Assembly (NCBI GenBank): GCA_008016945.1
Contig: SSGN01000121.1
Location: forward strand, 1 to 12,550
Direction: 5' to 3'
Origin: Flavobacteriales bacterium
Lineage (GTDB): Bacteria > Bacteroidota > Bacteroidia > Flavobacteriales > PHOS-HE28
DNA length: 12,550 bases
Both the position numbers and the translations under genes were made by a program. Every line of letters starts with the position of its first letter. Positions within the stretch are counted from its first letter, which is position 1. The notes beneath the pieces are model-generated. The model had not been told where the DNA came from and searched no databases. It worked only from the letters and a program-made list of their open reading frames with translations. Below are positions 7,463 to 12,550 of this stretch, in pieces.

Positions 7463-7470
7463 CAAAGGTC
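7463..7470 (-). promoter_or_regulatory. candidate -7 promoter box for the DUF4421 gene
   Basis: The minus strand reads GACCTTTG, seven of eight positions of TAnnTTTG, and ends 9 nt before the ATG at 7453. This would give a leader of only a few bases. Confidence 0.3.
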
Positions 7471-7579
7471 GTGCGTTCTCCAGGGTCTCCGATCGAACGT
7501 TCTGGGCCGTGCCGTGTACGGAGGTGTGGGACAGGCATTGTGCCACCCAGGTCTACACCTTCTCCAAAGAACAACGCTC

Positions 7580-8932
7580 ATGAAAAAGCTGCCGTACCTG
7601 CCGATCATCCTTGTTGCGACCAGCGTGGTCATCATGTTGGTATCCTTCCGGCATGCCGGTGCCGATGTTCCGCGCTGCCATGTGCCGGGTCCCGACCCGG
7701 AAACGCCCACTTCGATCGGGGAGCCGATCCATGGTTGTGTGTTCAAGACCGTATACGAAGGGGAAGGGCTTGATCCTTCGTTCGTACTGGCCACACCGGA
7801 AAGTGTGGAGAATAGCGAGCGTCGTGCCATTGAATGGTTGGTGAAGGCACAGGCGAACGACGGCGGCTTCGGCTGTGGAAGCCATGCCCGCCAGGACATC
7901 ATGGACCCGCATGCTGTAAGCACGGATCCCGCCACCACGGCCATGGTGGGCATGGCCCTGATGCGCATGGGCAACACGCCGGAGCAAGGTCCGTACGCGG
8001 GTCAGCTGAAGCGTGCCATGGAGTACCTGCTCGCCCAGGTGGAGAAGACGCCGAAGGGTGCCACCAACATCACGCAGCTTACGGGCACGCAGATCCAGAG
8101 CAAGTTGGGTGCGAACATCGATGTGGCGCTGACCACCCAGTTCCTTTCCAACCTGCTGGCCCGGATCGGTGAGCAGCACGGCAGCTACCTGCGCGCGAAG
8201 CGTGCGTTGAACACGTGTGTGGGGCTGATCCAACGGTCGCAGAACAGCGATGGTAGCGTGCAGGGCGATGGCTGGGCGGGTGTGTTGCAGTCCAGCTTCG
8301 CGGCCAGTGCGTTGGAAAGCGCGAAGAGCGCCGGGGCCGAAGTGAACGATGAGGCATTGGACCTTGCGCGCGACTACCAGAAGGCCAACTTCGATGCGAA
8401 CACCGGCAGCGTGGCCACGGAACGTGCCGCAGGTGTCACCCTGTACGCTGTGAGCAGCAGCACCCGCAACAGTGCGGCCCAAGCGCGCGAGGTGAACGAA
8501 CGGATGGAACGGGCGAAGAAGGAGGGTAGGGTTGCCAAGGACGCACAGGTGGACAGCAAGACCCTGGAGGAAGCCGGTTACCCGCCGGCCGAAGCGGAGA
8601 AGATGAACACCGCCTACCAGGTGTACAACGCGGCTAAGCAGCAGGCACAGGACGAACGCGTGATCAGTGGCTTCGGCAACAACGGAGGGGAGGAGTTCCT
8701 GAGCTTCCTGCAGACCGGCGAGTCGCTCGTGATCGCCAAGGACCAGGGCTGGAAGAACTGGTATGGCCAGACCACCAAGCGCCTGGTGGACATCCAGAAC
8801 CAGGACGGCAGTTGGAATGGCCACCACTGCATCACCAGCCCGGTGTTCTGCACGGCCACCTCCTTGCTCATACTCAGCGTGAACAACGACATCGAGCACC
8901 TGCTGGCACAGGGTGCGGTGAAGTACAAGTGA
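7580..8932 (+). CDS. secreted or anchored prenyltransferase/squalene-oxidase-repeat protein
   Basis: This 450-residue protein contains prenyltransferase/squalene-oxidase type repeats, the helix-pair units of alpha/alpha-toroid folds. Three copies are readable: AIEWLVKAQANDGGFG (83-98), LIQRSQNSDGSV (216-227) with GDGW just after it, and RLVDIQNQDGSWNGHHC (401-417). An N-terminal signal or anchor covers about 3-22 (LPYLPIILVATSVVIMLVSF). The DxDD acid motif of squalene-hopene cyclases and the DCTAE motif of oxidosqualene cyclases are absent, so it is probably not a terpene cyclase. Residues about 295-360 form an Ala/Glu/Lys-rich, probably helical insert. The ending NGHHCITSPVFCTATSLLIL with paired Cys and His is reminiscent of uncharacterised repeat proteins in Planctomycetes and Bacteroidota. 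The frame is open back to 6908, but that part is antisense to the DUF4421 gene; ATGAAAAAGCTG at 7580 begins the signal. A hairpin terminator follows. Confidence 0.85.
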   Translation: MKKLPYLPIILVATSVVIMLVSFRHAGADVPRCHVPGPDPETPTSIGEPIHGCVFKTVYEGEGLDPSFVLATPESVENSERRAIEWLVKAQANDGGFGCGSHARQDIMDPHAVSTDPATTAMVGMALMRMGNTPEQGPYAGQLKRAMEYLLAQVEKTPKGATNITQLTGTQIQSKLGANIDVALTTQFLSNLLARIGEQHGSYLRAKRALNTCVGLIQRSQNSDGSVQGDGWAGVLQSSFAASALESAKSAGAEVNDEALDLARDYQKANFDANTGSVATERAAGVTLYAVSSSTRNSAAQAREVNERMERAKKEGRVAKDAQVDSKTLEEAGYPPAEAEKMNTAYQVYNAAKQQAQDERVISGFGNNGGEEFLSFLQTGESLVIAKDQGWKNWYGQTTKRLVDIQNQDGSWNGHHCITSPVFCTATSLLILSVNNDIEHLLAQGAVKYK

Positions 8933-8977
8933 TCCAACGCCCGGCGGGGGCGTGTGTGGTGCGCCTCGCCTGGTGGG

Positions 8978-9009
8978 AGCCGCACGGACCGAATGGTGTC
9001 CGTGCGGCT
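8978..9009 (+). terminator. hairpin terminator after the prenyltransferase-repeat gene
   Basis: Perfect 12-bp arms AGCCGCACGGAC (8978-8989) and GTCCGTGCGGCT (8998-9009) flank an 8-nt loop, followed by TTCCGTT. The T run is weak, but the stem is strong and lies 45 nt after the stop codon. Confidence 0.65.
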
Positions 9010-9011
9010 TT

Positions 9012-9048
9012 CCGTTCATCATGGATGGTGGCCGGGCGTGATGAACGG
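9012..9048. repeat. inverted repeat between terminator and hydrolase gene
   Basis: Ten-base arms CCGTTCATCA (9012-9021) and TGATGAACGG (9039-9048) are perfect inverted copies separated by 17 nt. It sits directly after the terminator hairpin and 26 nt before the -7-like box at 9074-9081. It might be an operator or a second stem-loop; nothing shows which. Confidence 0.5.
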
Positions 9049-9073
9049 GTGAGCGGCCGGTGGGCGGTATCGC

Positions 9074-9081
9074 CACCTTTG
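9074..9081 (+). promoter_or_regulatory. candidate -7 promoter box for the MBL-fold hydrolase gene
   Basis: CACCTTTG matches seven of eight positions of TAnnTTTG and ends 10 nt before the ATG at 9092, leaving almost no untranslated leader. Confidence 0.3.
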
Positions 9082-9091
9082 TGCACTTTCC

Positions 9092-10213
9092 ATGGAACGT
9101 TACCGCATGGTCATCCTTTGTATCCTCGGCATCATCGCTGTGCTTGCGGTGTGGCTTATCCTCTACTTCCAGTTCTCCCCTCGGATCGGTGGCGACCCGA
9201 CGGGTGAACGCCTGGCGCGCATCCAGGCATCGCCGAACCAGCGGGATGGCCGCTTCCAGAACGTGGTGGAGACGAACATGGATATGCCGTTGACGGTGAT
9301 AGCCAAGGTGGCGTATGAAATGGTACGTGGCGGTGATGCGCGTGAGCCGAAGGACACGATCCCCACGGTGGACGTGGACATCGCCTCGTGGAACGCCGTG
9401 CCGGACAGTTCCTTCGCGGTGGCGTGGTTCGGACATTCGTCGTTGCTGATCAAATTGGGAGGCACCACCTTCCTGATCGATCCGGTCTTCGGCGAGCGGG
9501 CCTCCACCTTCTCCTTCGCCGGGCCCAAGCGCTTCAACTACCGCCAGCACATGCGTGTGGACCTGTTGCCCGCGGTGGATGTGGTCCTGCTCTCGCACGA
9601 TCACTACGACCACCTGGATCACGAGACCATCGTGCAGTTGAAGGACAAGCGTTTCATCGTGCCGCTGGGGGTGGGGGCGCACCTGGAGCATTGGGGCATT
9701 CCGGCCAGCGCCATCACCGAGAAGGACTGGTGGGAGCGTGTGGATGTCGGCAAGGTGCGGCTGACGCTCGCGCCCTCGCGCCACTTCTCTGGCCGCGGCA
9801 TGACCAACCGGTTCAGCACGCTCTGGGGCTCGTGGGTGATGGTGAGCGGCGACAAGCGGATCTACTTCGGTGCGGACTCGGGCTACTCACCGACCTTCAA
9901 GGAAGTGGGTGAGCGCTTCGGACCGTTCGATCTGGCGATGTTGGAGTGCGGGGCATACAACGAGCGCTGGGCCAACATCCACATGATGCCCGAAGAGACC
10001 GCACAAGCTGCGCTGGATGTGAAGGCGCGCGTGTTGATGCCGGTGCATTGGGCCAAGTTCAGTCTGGCGCTGCACCCATGGAAGGAGCCGATCGAGCGTC
10101 TGACGGTACGGGTGAAGGAACTCGGTGTTCCGTTGCTGACACCGCGTATCGGGGCTATCGTGGTTGACGCGGATCCGGCGGCGAGCGCGCCTTGGTGGGA
10201 GCCGTTGCGGTGA
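9092..10213 (+). CDS. membrane-anchored MBL-fold metallo-hydrolase, NAPE-PLD-like
   Basis: This 373-residue protein is a metallo-beta-lactamase-fold hydrolase of the NAPE-PLD/RomA-like (UlaG superfamily) group. An N-terminal membrane helix spans about 6-26 (MVILCILGIIAVLAVWLILY). The core opens with AWFGHSSLLIKLGGTTFLID. Metal ligands can be read: the SHDHYDHLD motif (H169, H171, D173, H174), H231 in SRHFSGRG, D262 in GADSGY and H319 in MPVHWAKF, the same pattern as the seven zinc ligands of human N-acyl-phosphatidylethanolamine phospholipase D. The probable substrate is a phosphodiester or phospholipid at the membrane, but the substrate cannot be told from sequence. The segment before the core (30-105) matches the usual linker of bacterial homologues. 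ATG 9092 is chosen because it starts directly before the membrane helix. It converges with the cupredoxin gene on a shared terminator. Confidence 0.93.
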   Translation: MERYRMVILCILGIIAVLAVWLILYFQFSPRIGGDPTGERLARIQASPNQRDGRFQNVVETNMDMPLTVIAKVAYEMVRGGDAREPKDTIPTVDVDIASWNAVPDSSFAVAWFGHSSLLIKLGGTTFLIDPVFGERASTFSFAGPKRFNYRQHMRVDLLPAVDVVLLSHDHYDHLDHETIVQLKDKRFIVPLGVGAHLEHWGIPASAITEKDWWERVDVGKVRLTLAPSRHFSGRGMTNRFSTLWGSWVMVSGDKRIYFGADSGYSPTFKEVGERFGPFDLAMLECGAYNERWANIHMMPEETAQAALDVKARVLMPVHWAKFSLALHPWKEPIERLTVRVKELGVPLLTPRIGAIVVDADPAASAPWWEPLR

Positions 10214-10228
10214 TGCGCGGTCCAGGGA

Positions 10229-10269
10229 AAGCAGAAAGGCCCGTTCCATCGGAACGGGCCTTTCTGCTT
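10229..10269. terminator. bidirectional terminator between MBL hydrolase and cupredoxin genes
   Basis: There is a perfect 19-bp inverted repeat (10229-10247 and 10251-10269) with an ATC loop; the core arms read GAAAGGCCCGTTCC and GGAACGGGCCTTTC. It lies 15 nt after the stop of the hydrolase gene and 11 nt after the minus-strand stop of the cupredoxin gene, so it can serve both convergent transcripts. The A and T runs sit inside the stem. Confidence 0.85.
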
Positions 10270-10280
10270 CAAGATCCGGT

Positions 10281-10868
10281 TCAGCGTACGATGGTCACCT
10301 GCTCGCGTGCCACGACCTGGTTCTTGGCATCGCTCAACGTGGCGTTGTAGTTGCCGGCGGCCAGTGTGGTGATATCCACGCGGTCGGCACCCGTGGTGGT
10401 GTGGCGTAGCGCCACGCGGCCCTGGGCGTCGATCAGTGTGAGCACTTGTCCGGCCACGGCCGAAGGGAGGTGAAGCTCGGTCGAGGCGGGATTGGGAAAG
10501 AGCACGAGCCGGGGCATACCCTCCTGGGCGGCCACCCCTGCGCCGGATTCCACCACGATGCGCCCTTTCATCCCCATGCCTGCGTGCGGCACGCATACAT
10601 AGTAGTAGGTGCCCGGAACATCCAGCGTGAGGGTGTGCGTGCCGGCGCTGAAGTCGAAGCCGCCGTTCGAGGTGCTCTCATTCGCATTCCAAGTGGCCTC
10701 GTCCACTTCGGTGGCGGTGTGCGGAGCGTTCAGGATGATGGTGATCTCCTCGCCCGCCATGACCGTAAGGATCTCGGGGTCGAAGGCCAATCCTGTCTGT
10801 TCGATGGTCTGTGCGCATAGTATGGAGCTTGCTGCGCAGGCGATGGAAAGCGTCAAGGTCTTTTTCAT
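10281..10868 (-). CDS. plastocyanin-like copper protein with T9SS type A sorting domain
   Basis: This 195-residue protein joins a type 1 copper (cupredoxin) domain to a T9SS sorting domain. A signal peptide spans 1-19 (MKKTLTLSIACAASSILCAQ). The cupredoxin domain runs about 20-106 and keeps all four copper ligands in plastocyanin order: H50 in APHTATEV, then C92, H95 and M100 in YVCVPHAGMGMKGRI, with the C-x2-H-x4-M spacing of plastocyanin. The sorting domain starts near 123 (LFPNPASTELHL) and ends in REQVTIVR. It should be exported across both membranes and shuttle electrons or bind copper at the surface; the partner is unknown and no oxidase or reductase gene is nearby. The start is fixed by the signal peptide. 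It shares a terminator with the convergent hydrolase gene and is divergent from dnaE. Confidence 0.93.
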   Translation of the reverse strand: MKKTLTLSIACAASSILCAQTIEQTGLAFDPEILTVMAGEEITIILNAPHTATEVDEATWNANESTSNGGFDFSAGTHTLTLDVPGTYYYVCVPHAGMGMKGRIVVESGAGVAAQEGMPRLVLFPNPASTELHLPSAVAGQVLTLIDAQGRVALRHTTTGADRVDITTLAAGNYNATLSDAKNQVVAREQVTIVR

Positions 10869-10960
10869 GAAGGGGTGTTCTAAGGTGGTTGTTCGATATG
10901 TGGAAGAGTGACGGGCGGAAGGTGGACCGCGTTGTCGCGTTGGGGCGAATGGTTCATTGG

Positions 10961-10968
10961 TATATTAT
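10961..10968 (+). promoter_or_regulatory. weak -7-like box upstream of dnaE
   Basis: TATATTAT is the only AT-rich octamer in the 132-bp region between the divergent cupredoxin and dnaE genes. It matches TAnnTTTG only partly. A TTGG lies 18 nt before it at about 10940-10943. A start of transcription just downstream would put the inverted repeat at 10978-11000 into the leader. Confidence 0.25.
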
Positions 10969-10977
10969 CCGTCGCCG

Positions 10978-11000
10978 GATCGACGGGATCCGCGTCGATC
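10978..11000 (+). promoter_or_regulatory. inverted repeat abutting the dnaE start codon
   Basis: Perfect 8-bp arms GATCGACG (10978-10985) and CGTCGATC (10993-11000) flank the loop GGATCCG. The right arm ends at the base directly before the ATG at 11001. As RNA it would place a stem over the whole ribosome-binding region; as DNA it could be an operator. No Shine-Dalgarno is seen. Confidence 0.45.
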
Positions 11001-12550
11001 ATGTTCCTCAACTGCCACAGCTGGTTCAGCTTCAAATACGGCGTGATGAAGCCCGAGGCGCTGCTGGAGGAAGCGGCCAGGGCGAGTGTGCGCACCATCG
11101 CCCTCACCGACATCCATTGCTCGGCGGGCATCCCCGACTTCGTGCGCGATGCACCACGCTATGGCGTTAGGCCTGTGGCGGGGATCGAATTCCGCCAGGG
11201 CGCACGGCTGTTGTACATCGGCATCGCGAAGAACAACAACAGCTTCCAGCGGCTGAACGAGCTGCTGAGCGGGCATCTCCTGGATGACGAAGCCTTGCCG
11301 GAGCGCGCACCGGAGATGGAGGACGTGTTCTTCATCCACCCCTTCGCGCACGCACCGCAGCAACTGCGGCCGAATGAGCGCGTGGGCATCAAGCCCGGGG
11401 ATCTCACGCGCCTGCCCTTCTCGCCGTGGTCGCGCAGGGTGAACGACCTGGTGGCGCTGATGCCGGTGACCTTCAAAGCGAAGAGCGATTGGAACACGCA
11501 CCGCCTGCTGCGCACCGTTGCCACGAACACCGTGGTGAGCATGCTGCCGAAGGAGGAACTGGCGGGGCAGGACGAGTTCTTCCGCAGTGAGGAAGAAGTA
11601 CGCCGCATCTACCGCGACTGGCCGCAGCTCGTGGACAACGCGGAGCGGCTGCTGGAGCAATGCACGATCGCCTTCGACGGCAGCGACAAGACGCGCGCGG
11701 CCTTCACCAATAACATGCGCGCCGACCGCGAGAAACTGCACCGCGACACGCGCGAGGGCCTGCGCTACCGCTACCCGGAGGTGACGCCCAAGGTGCTGGC
11801 CCGCATGCACCACGAGCTGGACGTGATCGAGCGCATGGGCTTCATCAGCTACTTCCTCATCAACCAGGACATCGTGGACCATGCGCGCAGCCGGGGCTTC
11901 TTCCATGTGGGGCGCGGCAGTGGCGCCAACAGCCTGGTGGCCTATTGCCTGCGCATCACCGATGTGGACCCCATGGAGCTGGACCTCTACTTCGAGCGCT
12001 TCATCAACCCCGCACGCAAGAAACCGCCCGATTTCGACATCGATTTCAGCTGGAAGGACCGCGACGAGGTGTACCGGTACGTGTTCAACAAGTACAACAC
12101 TGCAGATGGCCGTGCGGGCGGCATCCACGCGGCGCAGATCGCCACCTACACCACCTTCCAATGGCGCGGCGCCGTGCGCGAGCTGGGCAAGGCCGTGGGG
12201 CTGCCCCCAGCGGAGATCGATGCGCTCTCGGAAGGCGACCACGGCTACTTCGCGCGCGGAAAGCCCAGCGCCCATGCGAAGAGCAACGAGCTGGACAAGG
12301 TGGCGAAGGCGGTGATCAACTACAGCAAGCGCCTGATCGGCATGCCGCACCATTTGGGCATCCACGCGGGTGGGATCGTGATCACGGAGAAGCCCGTGAC
12401 GCATTTCGCCGCGCTGTTCCGTCCGCCGAAGGGCTTTCCCGTGACGCAGATCAGCATGCTGGAGTGCGAGGACATGGGCCTGCACAAATTCGACCTGCTG
12501 AGCCAACGCGGGCTGGGGCATATACGGGATGCGGTGGAGCTGGTGAATGG
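11001..12550 (+). CDS. dnaE: DNA polymerase III alpha subunit, DnaE family, probably the shorter second DnaE (3' end outside window)
   Basis: The window holds the first 516 complete codons of a C-family replicative-type polymerase; the frame is still open at the end. The N-terminal PHP domain starts at residue 1 (MFLNCHSWFSFKYG) and contains IALTDIHCSAGIPDF and PVAGIEFRQG. The palm follows with GRGSGANSLVAYCLRITDVD (304-323) and PPDFDIDFSWKDRDEV; the catalytic aspartates are D346 and D348, with the third at D498 in HKFDLLSQRGLGHI. The palm comes about 55 residues earlier than in E. coli DnaE, which fits the shorter DnaE variant that many Bacteroidota carry beside the main replicative copy. 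PHP metal-binding positions are altered: the usual HxH is NxH (N4, H6) and the usual TDH is TDI (I38). Such second DnaE proteins often act with ImuB-like polymerases in damage tolerance, but no partner is seen here upstream. Confidence 0.93.
   Translation, partial: MFLNCHSWFSFKYGVMKPEALLEEAARASVRTIALTDIHCSAGIPDFVRDAPRYGVRPVAGIEFRQGARLLYIGIAKNNNSFQRLNELLSGHLLDDEALPERAPEMEDVFFIHPFAHAPQQLRPNERVGIKPGDLTRLPFSPWSRRVNDLVALMPVTFKAKSDWNTHRLLRTVATNTVVSMLPKEELAGQDEFFRSEEEVRRIYRDWPQLVDNAERLLEQCTIAFDGSDKTRAAFTNNMRADREKLHRDTREGLRYRYPEVTPKVLARMHHELDVIERMGFISYFLINQDIVDHARSRGFFHVGRGSGANSLVAYCLRITDVDPMELDLYFERFINPARKKPPDFDIDFSWKDRDEVYRYVFNKYNTADGRAGGIHAAQIATYTTFQWRGAVRELGKAVGLPPAEIDALSEGDHGYFARGKPSAHAKSNELDKVAKAVINYSKRLIGMPHHLGIHAGGIVITEKPVTHFAALFRPPKGFPVTQISMLECEDMGLHKFDLLSQRGLGHIRDAVELVN

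Noticed and set aside
7553..9784. 743-codon open frame on the minus strand
   Set aside because: It lies antisense to the prenyltransferase-repeat and MBL hydrolase genes, is His/Arg/Val-rich with no recognisable domain, and spans their intergenic terminator. Long antisense frames are expected in GC-rich genes.
10965..12521. 518-codon open frame on the minus strand
   Set aside because: It is the antisense of dnaE, whose plus-strand frame has conserved polymerase motifs; the minus product is a His/Ala/Val-rich shadow.
1..12550. CRISPR arrays, insertion sequences, toxin-antitoxin or defence genes
   Set aside because: I found no regularly spaced direct repeats, transposase motifs or terminal inverted repeats with target duplications, and no known defence domain.

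Overview
The window looks like ordinary chromosome from a GC-rich member of the Bacteroidota. Two proteins end in type IX secretion (T9SS) type A sorting domains with the LYPNP/LFPNP motif. A DUF4421 protein, a family I know only from this phylum, is present, and most genes lack a Shine-Dalgarno. Several have instead a sequence close to the phylum's TAnnTTTG -7 promoter box just before the start codon. The GC-rich codon use suggests a high-GC lineage such as the wastewater Flavobacteriales, but that placement is inference.

Layout, left to right: a TIGR00266/AIM24-type protein (+, 184-984); a small four-helix phage-holin-type membrane protein (-, 1179-1649); a 556-residue secreted three-repeat T9SS cargo protein (-, 1878-3548) with a strong terminator; an S4-domain RNA-binding protein of the Hsp15 type (-, 3744-4109); a tRNA-Arg(CCG) with encoded CCA and its own terminator (-, 4212-4288); the ribosome-associated GTPase typA/bipA (+, 4404-6221); a DUF4421 exported protein (-, 6431-7453) divergent from a secreted or anchored prenyltransferase/squalene-oxidase-repeat protein (+, 7580-8932); a membrane-anchored NAPE-PLD-like metallo-beta-lactamase-fold hydrolase (+, 9092-10213); a plastocyanin-like copper protein with a T9SS tail (-, 10281-10868); and the first 516 codons of a DnaE-family polymerase (+, 11001 to the window end), probably the second, shorter DnaE found in many Bacteroidota.

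The genes are mostly single transcription units, with convergent or divergent neighbours separated by 60-230 bp and several clear hairpin terminators. I see no operon that ties them into one pathway. Two loose themes are cell-envelope or secreted proteins (both T9SS cargos, DUF4421, the prenyltransferase-repeat protein, the anchored hydrolase, the holin-like protein) and translation (typA, the S4 protein, tRNA-Arg). There is no sign of phage, insertion sequence, CRISPR or defence island, and I do not find a convincing new multi-gene system. The most curious local details are a degenerate copy of the typA 3' end just after its stop codon, an inverted repeat touching the dnaE start codon, and promoter-like boxes only 5-10 nt from three start codons.

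No gene-free stretch exceeds 300 bases. The first 183 bases hold no gene I can assign.
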